Positions 23,491 to 30,473 of a stretch of DNA of 39,598 bases are shown in pieces. Location: positions 1 to 39,598 of the IMG/VR virus record IMGVR_UViG_3300022745_000082; one strand, 5' to 3'. The notes beneath the pieces were generated by a model. That model was not told the origin of the DNA. It saw only the letters and a program-made list of their open reading frames with translations, and did no database searches. How positions within the stretch are numbered: position 1 is the stretch's first letter; every line of letters begins with the position of its first letter. Made by a program: the position numbers and the translations under genes. The stretch comes from a virus.

Positions 23491-24018
23491 ATGAAAAATT
23501 TGATAGCAGTAGATATTGAAACGACCGGACTTAATCCCTTGACTAGTAGTATCGTCTCCATTGGAGCGGTGCATATCGCTAGTGGGGATTCTTTTTATAT
23601 GGAGTGCCATCCATGGGAGGGGGCTGAGATAGCCGAGCAAGCCTTAGCAGTAAATGGCTTCACTCACGAGTACCTCGACCTCCTTCCATTTACTGAGGCA
23701 CATGCGGTACAGTCACTACAAGAATGGGCAAAACGATGGACTACAAATCCTATTATGCTCGCACATAACAGTGCGTTCGATCGAGGTTTCATTCGTGAAG
23801 CGTGTTTGCGAGCGGGTGTGAAGGACTCGTTTAACTTCAGAACAGTAGACGTGCATAGCATTGTCTACGCACATATCATACGCGCGGGGGATGTTCCGCC
23901 AGGACAACTATCCTTGAACAAGTGTCTCGCTTACTTCGAGTTACCACCTGAACCAACTCCACATAATGCACTTACGGGAGCGCAAATGAACGCACTGCTA
24001 TGGGGAAAAATATTGTAA
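23491..24018 (+). CDS. DnaQ-like 3'-5' exonuclease
   Basis: This 175-aa protein has Exo I LIAVDIETTGLNP (D8 and E10 region), Exo II MLAHNSAFDRGFIREA (about residues 88-103) and Exo III PHNALTGAQMNALLW at the end. This is the DEDDh fold of proofreading or RNA/DNA-trimming exonucleases. In Exo III the usual metal-binding Asp of HxAxxD is Gly here (HNALTG), which may weaken or change catalysis. It lies between the primase-like gene and the RecB-like nuclease and overlaps the latter by 19 bases. Confidence 0.85.
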   Translation: MKNLIAVDIETTGLNPLTSSIVSIGAVHIASGDSFYMECHPWEGAEIAEQALAVNGFTHEYLDLLPFTEAHAVQSLQEWAKRWTTNPIMLAHNSAFDRGFIREACLRAGVKDSFNFRTVDVHSIVYAHIIRAGDVPPGQLSLNKCLAYFELPPEPTPHNALTGAQMNALLWGKIL

Positions 24019-24593
24019 ACAGATTTAAAGTAAGACCATTAAGCTACTCGCAGATTTCGTCATTTGAGTATAACCCGGCTCAGTGGTACTCCAATTATAT
24101 CCTCGGAATACGTGAGCCAGCTAATCCAGCTATGCTCTTTGGAAATACGGTTGGAGACACGCTTGGTACACCGTCGAGTATGGTCCCTAACTTAGTGTAC
24201 CCTGGTATTAAGGAGTTCGAGCTACGGGCTAATTTAGGACCAGTGCATATAATAGGGTTCTGTGACGCATATGATCCGGAGACGAAGACACTTACCGAGA
24301 ATAAAACCAGTGCAACAAAAGATCGCTGGACACAGAAGAAAGTCGATGAACATGGGCAGCTTACTATGTATTGCCTCATGTTATTTTTACAACATAAAGT
24401 GAAACCTGAAGAGATTACGATTAATCTCAATTTTATCCCCGTTCGTACAGTGGGGTTTGACTTCGAGTTACCTAATCCCCCGACGTTTCAAACATTTCCT
24501 ACCCGTCGTACTACACGGCAAATTTTAGAGTATGCGGTTGAAATACAAAGAACAGTTAAACTTATGGATGAATATATACAACAACATCAATAA
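24000..24593 (+). CDS. PD-(D/E)XK nuclease, RecB/Cas4-like
   Basis: The 197-aa protein begins with LSYSQISSFEYNPAQWYSNY (the usual N-terminal helix of PDDEXK_1/RecB-like nucleases). It has AMLFGNTVGDTLGTP (motif with the acidic residue), IIGFCDAYDPETKTLTENKT (GxxD...ExK active site) and HGQLTMYCLMLF (QxxxY motif). It is a single-domain nuclease, likely for recombination or end processing. No Cys cluster for a [4Fe-4S] centre is visible. It is the fourth in a row of replication genes. Confidence 0.8.
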   Translation: MGKNIVNRFKVRPLSYSQISSFEYNPAQWYSNYILGIREPANPAMLFGNTVGDTLGTPSSMVPNLVYPGIKEFELRANLGPVHIIGFCDAYDPETKTLTENKTSATKDRWTQKKVDEHGQLTMYCLMLFLQHKVKPEEITINLNFIPVRTVGFDFELPNPPTFQTFPTRRTTRQILEYAVEIQRTVKLMDEYIQQHQ

Positions 24594-24598
24594 AATAT

Positions 24599-25006
24599 AT
24601 GGCAACATCAATAGAACAATTAAAAAATAAAATTATTTCACTTGAAGCTACGTTAAATCGTAAAAATCTTATTATTGAGCGACAAGCGGCTGCAATTCGA
24701 GATTATGTCAAAGAACGTGAGCCTATCACAAATGAAGAACGAGATTCTTTATTTTCTCAAATAGATCGTTTACACCGTTCACTGGTTGAACAAAGCCTAG
24801 TGGTAGATATGTATCAGCAATGGTTTACAAAGAACCAGTACTGGACACAGATACATAATAGTATAATGCAGTACAACCCTCATATTGGTCAGTATACACT
24901 TGAAGGAGGAGATATTGATATTGTTATTCCAGAAGAAGAGCACTGGGAAGTGGTTAAATATATACCAAAATTATCCACAGTTGTGATAGAAGAAGATGAG
25001 GAGTAG
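24599..25006 (+). CDS. Coiled-coil early protein, 135 aa
   Basis: Begins MATSIEQLKNKIISLEATLN with heptads to about residue 60. Then comes an acidic, Trp-containing C-terminal half (GQYTLEGGDIDIVIPEEEHW). A DnaA-box sequence (24971-24979) lies inside its 3' end. Function is unknown. It may support the neighbouring nucleases or replication proteins. Confidence 0.5.
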   Translation: MATSIEQLKNKIISLEATLNRKNLIIERQAAAIRDYVKEREPITNEERDSLFSQIDRLHRSLVEQSLVVDMYQQWFTKNQYWTQIHNSIMQYNPHIGQYTLEGGDIDIVIPEEEHWEVVKYIPKLSTVVIEEDEE

Positions 25007-25056
25007 GATATACAAGTCGTTGCGAAACACAAAAATATAAATTAAATAATAAGAAA

Positions 25057-25878
25057 ATGTCAAATACAAAAGATGTAGCCGTAGTAGACGCAGCTGCTTT
25101 AGCAGCCTTTGCTGCTCAGTTCCCACAGGAAGCAGGGTTTACTCGACTCATGTTACCTCGGATTAGTTTCAAGTCGCAGGATGTAACTGAGAAGAAAGGT
25201 AAAACTATTAATATCATTACCGAAGCTGGTACGTTTATGATTGAGCGTCCAACTGATGAGAAAGATGAGTACGGCAAATCTATCTGGTCAAAGGAAGAAA
25301 TTGGACTCGATATGGAAGCGTTCATTGTCTACCCGCGTAAGCAGCTACGTTTTTATGACGAACCAACTGAAACGTATTACTCAACGCCTATCTATGATGA
25401 TAGTGAAGACATTATTCCACTGTTCGCTGCTGGTAAGAAGATTGCTACTGGAACACCAGCAGAGCTTAAAAAGTCATTTGAGTATGTAAACACTGAAGGT
25501 AAGACTGTATCAAAGCTTGAAAACAATATAGTTCTTTATATCGTTAAAGATGAAGAATTATTCCAAATGAGTCTCAGAGGTTCTTCTATGTACTCATATC
25601 TAGACTTTGTACGTAAGACTAAACCAAGTCCACTTGCATATTCAATTCATTTTTCTTCAGCTGCACAGAAAAAAGGCTCAATCGAATGGAACCAAATGAC
25701 GTTCAAGACCGTGCGTCCAGTTACTGTTGAAGACATGAACCTGATTCAGGGACATATCGATGCAATCAAAGACGCTATTAATGCTGAACGTGAGTTTTAC
25801 GCTCAGGCAGCACAGGATGCGACCGTGACTGCAGCGGTAGTTGCAGCGTTACCAGAGGGTAAGGATGAGAATTTCTAG
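25057..25878 (+). CDS. Replication-module protein, 273 aa
   Basis: Begins MSNTKDVAVVDAAALAAFAA and contains RLMLPRISFKSQDVTEKKGK, then FQMSLRGSSMYSYLDFVRKT and SIEWNQMTFKTVRPVTVEDM. A beta-rich central part followed by an Ala-rich helical tail. Proteins of this size and position, directly after recombination nucleases, are often ssDNA-binding or recombination-mediator proteins. That is inference, since no diagnostic motif is seen. Confidence 0.5.
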   Translation: MSNTKDVAVVDAAALAAFAAQFPQEAGFTRLMLPRISFKSQDVTEKKGKTINIITEAGTFMIERPTDEKDEYGKSIWSKEEIGLDMEAFIVYPRKQLRFYDEPTETYYSTPIYDDSEDIIPLFAAGKKIATGTPAELKKSFEYVNTEGKTVSKLENNIVLYIVKDEELFQMSLRGSSMYSYLDFVRKTKPSPLAYSIHFSSAAQKKGSIEWNQMTFKTVRPVTVEDMNLIQGHIDAIKDAINAEREFYAQAAQDATVTAAVVAALPEGKDENF

Positions 25879-25882
25879 TTAT

Positions 25883-26290
25883 ATGAAAGAAACAATTATT
25901 GGAGTACTGTCATTTATAGTTGTAGTACTTTTCTTATTCGGTTTAAGTTTTTGTTATCAGTATTACAAAGTATTTTCAGCTACTCAAAGTGGTAAAGCTG
26001 AATATGCACAAGCTGATCAAAACCGTCAAATAACTATTGTTGAGGCACAGGCAGCAAATGAAGCAGCTACATCAAGAGCACTAGCTACGATTAAGATTGC
26101 AGAAGCTGAAGCACAAGCTGAAATTGCACGAGCAAAAGGTGTAGCAGAAGCTAATCGCATTATTGGAGAAGGACTAAAAGGTAATGAAGATTATCTTCGA
26201 TACCTATGGATTCAAAGTACTAAAGGACAACAAGTAATCTATATCCCAACTGAAGCAGGTTTACCTATCTTAGAAGCAGGAAAAAGATAA
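25883..26290 (+). CDS. SPFH/prohibitin-like membrane protein
   Basis: The 135-aa protein has one TM segment (GVLSFIVVVLFLFGLSFCYQ, about residues 6-25). It then has EYAQADQNRQITIVEAQAAN, an Ala/Glu-rich coiled coil (EAEAQAEIARAKGVAEANRI) and the tail LRYLWIQSTKGQQVIYIPTE plus AGLPILEA. That tail is the C-terminus of HflC/prohibitin-like phage proteins. It lacks most of the SPFH beta domain. It may organise host membrane or protect proteins from host proteases. The ATG at 25883 was chosen, since earlier starts would lie in the previous gene. Confidence 0.7.
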   Translation: MKETIIGVLSFIVVVLFLFGLSFCYQYYKVFSATQSGKAEYAQADQNRQITIVEAQAANEAATSRALATIKIAEAEAQAEIARAKGVAEANRIIGEGLKGNEDYLRYLWIQSTKGQQVIYIPTEAGLPILEAGKR

Positions 26291-26296
26291 TAAATC

Positions 26297-26388
26297 CACC
26301 AGCTCGTACGCTGGTGTCCTACCATATCAAACCCCAACGCTAGTACTTAGACGTAAGGAACGCTACTAAGTGACATGTTGTAGGACAC
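26297..26388 (+). ncRNA. Candidate structured RNA
   Basis: Downstream of the SPFH-like gene lie a seven-pair hairpin CACCAGC-tcgtac-GCTGGTG (26297-26316) and a nine-pair long-range stem GTGTCCTAC/GTAGGACAC (26314-26322 with 26380-26388). The two share GTG (26314-26316), so they cannot both be complete. Inside is a third stem ACTTAG/CTAAGT. It is not a tRNA: it lacks a T-loop and a D-arm. A switch or protein-binding mRNA element is possible. Confidence 0.45.
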
Positions 26389-26392
26389 GAGT

Positions 26393-26491
26393 ATGCGAAC
26401 CAAAAACCACCAATGCAACTACATGCCAACCGCAGACGAGCGGTATCATAAGTGCTTTTATTGTCAGAATGTAAAACGAATTAAAATATGA
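26393..26491 (+). CDS. Tiny zinc-finger protein, 32 aa
   Basis: Reads MRTKNHQCNYMPTADERYHK, then CFYCQNVKRIKI. It has Cys/His pairs (C...H...CxxC) suggesting one zinc site. It overlaps the following start by four bases. Confidence 0.45.
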   Translation: MRTKNHQCNYMPTADERYHKCFYCQNVKRIKI

Positions 26492-26616
26492 GCTATTTAA
26501 ATGTTTACATAGATACCCCTGAAAATTGGAAATGCCCAGTTAAAGGATGTACTACTGAAGTAAAACATGAACATACTACTTACTCATGTCTCCTACCACC
26601 CTCGCAACCAAAATAA
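26488..26616 (+). CDS. Tiny zinc-finger protein, 42 aa
   Basis: Reads MSYLNVYIDTPENWKCPVKG, then CTTEVKHEHTTYSC. CPVKGC and HEH form a possible C2H2-like site. It overlaps the next gene by 31 bases, so one of the starts may differ. Confidence 0.4.
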   Translation: MSYLNVYIDTPENWKCPVKGCTTEVKHEHTTYSCLLPPSQPK

Positions 26617-26975
26617 TCACCCGCATCCTTACCGATCAGGGTAGTACCTACGACAAACTCGAAGCTCGAGCGGTTGCAAAGGGTATTGATATGAATACGT
26701 TTCAGGCTGCAATGGTGATAGTACACCGGAGTAAGCTGATTGAGCAGTCAGTTAAGTTCGGGGTGATACAGTATAAGCCTCATGTTAAGCCTGTGGCAAA
26801 GCCAGGCCCACAACGTCCTAGCTATTATCCTGAGATGGATAGCACAAATGATGGCAGTGGGATTGAGGCGGACTTTAGTTATTTATTTTTAACACCGGAA
26901 GAGATGGATCGTTATAAAGCAGAAGCTGCTGGACGCAGTTACATACCTAAAAAACTTTATGCCCACAAAAAATAA
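26586..26975 (+). CDS. Hypothetical early protein, 129 aa
   Basis: The N-terminal 65 residues (TKIITRILTDQGSTYDKLEA, then AVAKGIDMNTFQAAMVIVHR) read like a small winged-helix domain. The middle is Pro-rich (KPVAKPGPQRPSYYPEMD). It overlaps the VRR-NUC gene by 17 bases. DNA binding is possible. Confidence 0.5.
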   Translation: MSPTTLATKIITRILTDQGSTYDKLEARAVAKGIDMNTFQAAMVIVHRSKLIEQSVKFGVIQYKPHVKPVAKPGPQRPSYYPEMDSTNDGSGIEADFSYLFLTPEEMDRYKAEAAGRSYIPKKLYAHKK

Positions 26976-27294
26976 CCCCCTAGAATCTGACCCTAAACTC
27001 GCTATTTTAAAATACCTTACTAAGAAAGGATACGTGTGTTGGAAACACCATAAGAACACCTACAATGCCAAGCTCGGTATCCGTATTAGTGACCCTTATA
27101 CACCTAATGGTTTGCCGGACATTATGTTTATAGATAGAGAGCAGTATGGGCAACTCGTTGGACTCGAAATTAAGCGACCAAAAGGAGGGCGAGTGAGTCC
27201 TCACCAAGTTTTAATGAAGAAGCGATTTGAGCTGAATAATGCTGTGTATGAAGTAGTAAAGTCTGTTGATGAAGTAAAGCAATTGGGCTATTAA
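26959..27294 (+). CDS. VRR-NUC domain nuclease
   Basis: This 111-aa protein contains NGLPDIMFID (D of the active site), LVGLEIKRPKGGRVSPHQVL (ExK motif followed by S/HQ) and a C-terminal V-K-S-V-DEVKQLGY strand. G-x-PD, LExKxxxGxxSxxQ is the signature of VRR-NUC nucleases of the PD-(D/E)XK superfamily, which act on Holliday junctions or flaps in phage recombination. Length is typical for phage single-domain members. Confidence 0.85.
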   Translation: MPTKNNPLESDPKLAILKYLTKKGYVCWKHHKNTYNAKLGIRISDPYTPNGLPDIMFIDREQYGQLVGLEIKRPKGGRVSPHQVLMKKRFELNNAVYEVVKSVDEVKQLGY

Positions 27295-27313
27295 ATATCA
27301 ATTTATTATCCCC

Positions 27314-27322
27314 TGTGGATAA
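27314..27322 (-). promoter_or_regulatory. DnaA-box-like sequence
   Basis: TGTGGATAA is a perfect TTATCCACA box on the minus strand. It lies in the gap just upstream of a promoter. Confidence 0.5.
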
Positions 27323-27326
27323 CCAC

Positions 27327-27355
27327 TTGACCGCCTAAGCATATAGGTGTATCTT
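27327..27355 (+). promoter_or_regulatory. Early promoter with operator half-site
   Basis: TTGACC (27327-27332), a 17-bp spacer and TATCTT (27350-27355) form a sigma70-type promoter 25 bp upstream of the 27381 start. TAGGTGTAT (27344-27352), half of the 18575 palindrome, overlaps the -10. Confidence 0.6.
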
Positions 27356-27380
27356 TAATGTATTAATCAATTAAATACAT

Positions 27381-27584
27381 ATGACATCACCAATAATACA
27401 AGAAACATATATTGATCGAGCAGATGAGATTAACCGAGCTTTACATACGCAAGACGTTCTAGCATTACGTCGTTTAGCAGCTTCAGCCATCGATGAAGAG
27501 GAGCACCGTAAACTCATTCGTGCAGCTAATCAACTCGACAACGCAGATTGGGCCTATGATCGTGTTAAGGACAATGAATTATGA
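27381..27584 (+). CDS. Small helical protein, 67 aa
   Basis: Reads MTSPIIQETYIDRADEINRA, then LRRLAASAIDEEEHRKLIRA and LDNADWAYDRVKDNEL. All-helical and charged. It overlaps the next start by four bases. Function unknown. Confidence 0.5.
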   Translation: MTSPIIQETYIDRADEINRALHTQDVLALRRLAASAIDEEEHRKLIRAANQLDNADWAYDRVKDNEL

Positions 27585-27688
27585 ATGAGTATCGACGTAT
27601 TATTTCAGACTTAGAGGTAAGCAAACGTAAAGCTCAAGAAGAATTAGATCAACTTCGATTATCATATCTTAATGACATTGTTGTATGA
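27581..27688 (+). CDS. Tiny coiled-coil protein, 35 aa
   Basis: Reads MNEYRRIISDLEVSKRKAQE, then ELDQLRLSYLNDIVV, a single helix with heptads. Four-base overlaps with both neighbours support translation. Confidence 0.45.
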   Translation: MNEYRRIISDLEVSKRKAQEELDQLRLSYLNDIVV

Positions 27689-27825
27689 AAATAATTTATA
27701 TACCATTATCAACCATAAATAATGTTTGTGATACTGGGTCCCCGCAGTGGACACATTCTTATTGGGTTCCAGTGGTAATGATAACTATCGCAATAATAGC
27801 AATTATTATAGTTTTAAAAAAATAA
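27685..27825 (+). CDS. Small membrane protein, 46 aa
   Basis: A short N-terminal part ending SPQWTHSYW is followed by one TM segment (VPVVMITIAIIAIIIVLKK) at the C-terminus. It overlaps the previous gene by four bases. It may insert in the inner membrane as a host-modifying or holin-like mini-protein. Confidence 0.5.
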   Translation: MKIIYIPLSTINNVCDTGSPQWTHSYWVPVVMITIAIIAIIIVLKK

Positions 27826-27829
27826 ATGT

Positions 27830-28402
27830 ATGACCCAAGAACTAACCCTCATTACCCGAGCAACTACCCTCATTGTTGACTCACAAGAGTCTATGATCCA
27901 AGCAGCTACAGTGCTCGGTAAAGTAAAAGAGCTTATTAAGAAGACCAAAGCTGAAGAAGAAAATCTATCAGACCAACTCGCAGAACTTGACCTTACCAAG
28001 CAATATGATACTGCCCGCGAATTACGTCTGAAGGCTGAGAAGGCTAGTAAGTTCATCAGTGAGCAGGTTAACAAGTTCCAGACCCTCGAGGCCAAGCGCG
28101 CTTCAGAAGAAGCTGCTAAACTCGCAGCTCGAGTTGAGCGAGGAACAATGAAGCTCGACACAGCAGTGCGTAAGATGGACGAGATAGTAAAGCCCCTTGA
28201 GGAGTTCAAAACTACCGATGGTGCTGTTACGTTCCGTACTATCCCAAAGCTCAATATAGTTGATGCAAATTTAATCCCTCGTGAGTACCTTGTAGTAGAC
28301 GAAGCTAAGGTATTCGCTGCACTTAAAGTCGGTACAGTAGTACCAGGAGCCCAAATTATTCAAGTTCAATCAGTCAGTAATTATGTCAACACTAAAAATT
28401 AG
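27830..28402 (+). CDS. Gp157-like early protein, 190 aa
   Basis: N-terminal helical and coiled-coil two thirds (LGKVKELIKKTKAEEENLSD, then LTKQYDTARELRLKAEKASK and SEQVNKFQTLEAKRASEEAA). The C-terminal beta domain is TFRTIPKLNIVDANLIPREY, then VPGAQIIQVQSVSN. A coiled coil followed by a P(R)EYL-V-D...PG domain is typical of phage Gp157/DUF1351-like proteins linked to phage recombination or host-nuclease resistance. Exact role unproven. Confidence 0.55.
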   Translation: MTQELTLITRATTLIVDSQESMIQAATVLGKVKELIKKTKAEEENLSDQLAELDLTKQYDTARELRLKAEKASKFISEQVNKFQTLEAKRASEEAAKLAARVERGTMKLDTAVRKMDEIVKPLEEFKTTDGAVTFRTIPKLNIVDANLIPREYLVVDEAKVFAALKVGTVVPGAQIIQVQSVSNYVNTKN

Positions 28403-28553
28403 TCCATACACAGGGAAGCCATCTAAAATGGTAAAGATGTATGTTTGTGTTTTTCCCGAAGAAAAAGCTAAGATATTTACACGTGCTAAAAAAGCTTGTT
28501 ACCATGGATCAGCTAATGAGGTTATGCGTGAGTTAATTCGGGAGATGAAATGA
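28383..28553 (+). CDS. Ribbon-helix-helix-like protein, 56 aa
   Basis: The segment KMYVCVFPEEKAKIFTRAKK, then ACYHGSANEVMRELIREMK has a beta strand followed by two helices, as in RHH repressors (Arc/CopG type). Overlaps upstream gene by 20 bases and downstream by four. It is a possible regulator of phage promoters. Confidence 0.55.
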   Translation: MSTLKISPYTGKPSKMVKMYVCVFPEEKAKIFTRAKKACYHGSANEVMRELIREMK

Positions 28554-28711
28554 CCCGTGAACAATACCACCTCCTCGCCCCAAGATTCAACCGTCATGAT
28601 AGAGAAATAGCAGCGATACCACAGAATATTAATCGAGCAGGGAAACATTATAAACGACTAATAAAAGAAATTTATGAACAAACACATCGAACGCGCCACC
28701 TGGGAAAATAG
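28550..28711 (+). CDS. Small basic protein, 53 aa
   Basis: Reads MTREQYHLLAPRFNRHDREI, then AAIPQNINRAGKHYKRLIKE. Rich in His and Arg. Overlaps both neighbours (four bases upstream, 38 downstream). Function unknown. Confidence 0.45.
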   Translation: MTREQYHLLAPRFNRHDREIAAIPQNINRAGKHYKRLIKEIYEQTHRTRHLGK

Positions 28712-28853
28712 TATCGAGGAGTATAACGAGCCTCTCACTGTAACCCACGTCGCTGTAGTAGTCATCTCAATCCTATTCCTCATTGCCCTTATCGGCAGTC
28801 TGATCTGGGGTAATCAAGGATTTGTAGAATTATTAGCGAGTTTTATCAAATAG
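28674..28853 (+). CDS. Small membrane protein, 59 aa
   Basis: An acidic N-terminus (ERATWENSIEEYNEPLT) is followed by one TM segment (VAVVVISILFLIALIGSLIW, about residues 26-45) and a short tail. It may be an early membrane or superinfection protein. Family unknown. Confidence 0.5.
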   Translation: MNKHIERATWENSIEEYNEPLTVTHVAVVVISILFLIALIGSLIWGNQGFVELLASFIK

Positions 28854-28882
28854 CTCTTTGGGGCACTTAAGGTTAAATAGAT

Positions 28883-29005
28883 ATGAAACAAATTACAGTG
28901 TTTGCAGTCAATGATTACGAGCTTATAAACCAATTACCAGACGTCGAAACAATCAAAGAAATTATTGACAATGAAAATATGACTTACACTATTCACCTAA
29001 AATAA
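28883..29005 (+). CDS. Small protein, 40 aa
   Basis: Reads MKQITVFAVNDYELINQLPD, then VETIKEIIDNENMTYTIHLK, a compact beta-alpha-beta mini-protein. No family recognised. Confidence 0.45.
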   Translation: MKQITVFAVNDYELINQLPDVETIKEIIDNENMTYTIHLK

Positions 29006-29016
29006 CACCCCACACC

Positions 29017-29427
29017 ATGTCCACACCTAAAACACCATTGCCGGAGAAGATAGACCTTACCTATCAAGGTAACATGGATACATTAAACGCTGTTCAAAGA
29101 ATCAACCAAATAATCGACTACCTCAAAGATCTAGAGAAACTAATCGAAGAAGTCCATGCCACCGCCAAACGTGAGGCAATGCGGGAAGAACGAGAACGAG
29201 CAGTAGAGATTATCAAGGATGAACTGAAAACTGCACCACTCGAAGTACAAATGAGTAAAGGTATTATCTTTGCAAGTATTGTCGGGCGCATCCTATCCCC
29301 CAACAGTGGAGCAGATAAAGAGGCTTATGAAAGAAACCACTCACACCGCCATTGTCCTGACACTAACTCACCATGTGGTTTTGAAGGGAAACACCGCTGT
29401 TGCTTGTGTGGAACAGAGAGTAAGTAA
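29017..29427 (+). CDS. Hypothetical protein with C-terminal Cys/His site, 136 aa
   Basis: A helical N-terminal two thirds (AVQRINQIIDYLKDLEKLIE, then REERERAVEIIKDELKTAPL) is followed by a zinc-type tail with HSHRHCPDTNSPCGFEGKHR and CCLCG. It may bind zinc and nucleic acid. Function unknown. Confidence 0.5.
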   Translation: MSTPKTPLPEKIDLTYQGNMDTLNAVQRINQIIDYLKDLEKLIEEVHATAKREAMREERERAVEIIKDELKTAPLEVQMSKGIIFASIVGRILSPNSGADKEAYERNHSHRHCPDTNSPCGFEGKHRCCLCGTESK

Positions 29428-29443
29428 TAATAATAATTAAATC

Positions 29444-30094
29444 ATGAAAGTATATAACACACTTGAAGAAGTGAATGAGGATATTGTAGATAACGTACTC
29501 ACTATCCAGGGAGATGTGACCTTCACAATGCCATTACTCAAGATAGATGCGAGTATTTTAGTCAAGGCAGGGAACATCAAGGCATGGAACATCAATGCAG
29601 GGAGCATCGATGCATGGAACATCGATGCAGGGAACATCAATGCAGGGAGCATCGATGCATGGAACATCGATGCAGGGAGCATCGATGCATGGAACATCAA
29701 GGCATGGGACATCAATGCAGGGGACATCAATGCAGGGGACATCAATGCAGGGAGCATCAATGCAGGGAACATCAAGGCAGGGGACATCAATGCAGGGGAC
29801 ATCAATGCAGGGGACATCAATGCAGGGAGCATCAATGCAGGGAACATCAAGGCAGGGAACATCAAGGCAGGGAACATCAATGCAGGGGACATCAATGCAG
29901 GGGACATCTCATTTTATGCCGTCTGTTGGTCATACTTTTCACTTAAGTGTAAATCAATTGTAGGTCGCCGAGAGAAGTCAAAATACTTCTGCTTAGATAA
30001 AGAAGTAGAGATTATTACCGAACCAGAAGTAATCGAAATGACTGTCGCTGAAATCAGTAAAGCACTTGGAAAGACGATTAAGATTGTAGAATAA
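29444..30094 (+). CDS. Pentapeptide-type repeat protein
   Basis: This 216-aa protein has an N-terminal unit ending VTFTMPLLKIDASILV and 23 five-residue repeats of the form [KND]A[GW][DNS]I (about residues 41-155), predicted to fold as a right-handed beta helix. A conserved C-terminal domain follows (ISFYAVCWSYFSLKCKSIVG, then SKYFCLDKEVEIITE). Proteins with I-x-A-x-D repeats and this tail occur in Firmicutes and phage genomes and are of unknown function. Pentapeptide proteins such as Qnr/MfpA mimic DNA, but the classical A(D/N)LxG pattern is not exact here. The repeats are also near-identical in DNA. Confidence 0.75.
   Translation: MKVYNTLEEVNEDIVDNVLTIQGDVTFTMPLLKIDASILVKAGNIKAWNINAGSIDAWNIDAGNINAGSIDAWNIDAGSIDAWNIKAWDINAGDINAGDINAGSINAGNIKAGDINAGDINAGDINAGSINAGNIKAGNIKAGNINAGDINAGDISFYAVCWSYFSLKCKSIVGRREKSKYFCLDKEVEIITEPEVIEMTVAEISKALGKTIKIVE
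29564..29908 (+). repeat. 15-bp tandem repeat array, 23 units
   Basis: Units close to GGGGACATCAATGCA follow head to tail for 345 bp. The array is almost free of synonymous drift, and because 15 is a multiple of three other frames also stay open. Units differ mainly by one or two bases (GGGA/GGGG, CAA/CGA). This points to recent slippage or recombination-driven growth. Confidence 0.9.
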
Positions 30095-30121
30095 GTAGAA
30101 CGAGATGGGTGGCTCACTCCT

Positions 30122-30271
30122 GTGACGCTAGACACGAAGGAGGCGAAAATCTTTGGATACAGTCATAGGCGCGAGCTACTCATCAACAGATTACAAGCGA
30201 GGGATAAGAAACAAACGTATGAAGAAACTATTACAAAGATGGCTAGACGTACAGCCAAAATGCGACCATAA
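30122..30271 (+). CDS. Candidate small gene with unusual start
   Basis: Right after the TAA at 30092-30094 the same frame stays open and reads VERDGWLTPVTLDTKEAKIF, then GYSHRRELLINRLQARDKKQ and YEETITKMARRTAKMRP, stop at 30269-30271. It looks protein-like. Possible start GTG at 30122; there is no ATG. It overlaps the zinc-ribbon gene at 30219 by 53 bases. Either a real gene with a non-ATG start, a readthrough extension of the repeat protein, or chance. Confidence 0.35.
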   Translation: MTLDTKEAKIFGYSHRRELLINRLQARDKKQTYEETITKMARRTAKMRP

Positions 30272-30455
30272 ATGCACCTGTATTACGCCAGAACAGCTTA
30301 CCAATGCCGTAAATCAAGCCGTATCGAAGTATACCGAAGCAACCTGTTCACGATGTGGCAAGAGGATATTTGCACACTATGGTGGCTTCTATCGTAACGC
30401 AGAAGGACTTGTGTTTTGCTCTACTGAGTGTGTGAAGCTTATTAGCGAGGGATAA
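30219..30455 (+). CDS. Zinc-ribbon protein, 78 aa
   Basis: Begins MKKLLQRWLDVQPKCDHKCT and has CSRCGKRIFAHYGGFYRNAE followed by FCSTECVKLI. Two CxxC-type pairs form a treble-clef/TRASH-like zinc site, and an N-terminal DHKCTC gives extra ligands. A longer form from the TTG at 30153, preceded by AAGGAGG, would add 22 residues. Function unknown. Confidence 0.6.
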   Translation: MKKLLQRWLDVQPKCDHKCTCITPEQLTNAVNQAVSKYTEATCSRCGKRIFAHYGGFYRNAEGLVFCSTECVKLISEG

Positions 30456-30473
30456 GATTTTGGAGGTATAATA

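Noticed and set aside
26314-26392. tRNA-like acceptor stem (GTCCTAC/GTAGGAC, with ACCA on the minus strand)
   Set aside because: No T-loop, D-arm or anticodon stem in the right places on either strand; kept only as a structured RNA.
29584-29963. Alternative proteins in the other open frames of the 15-bp repeat (Cys/His-rich and Met/Gln-rich)
   Set aside because: They exist only because the repeat unit is a multiple of three; only the pentapeptide frame has meaningful sequence outside the array.
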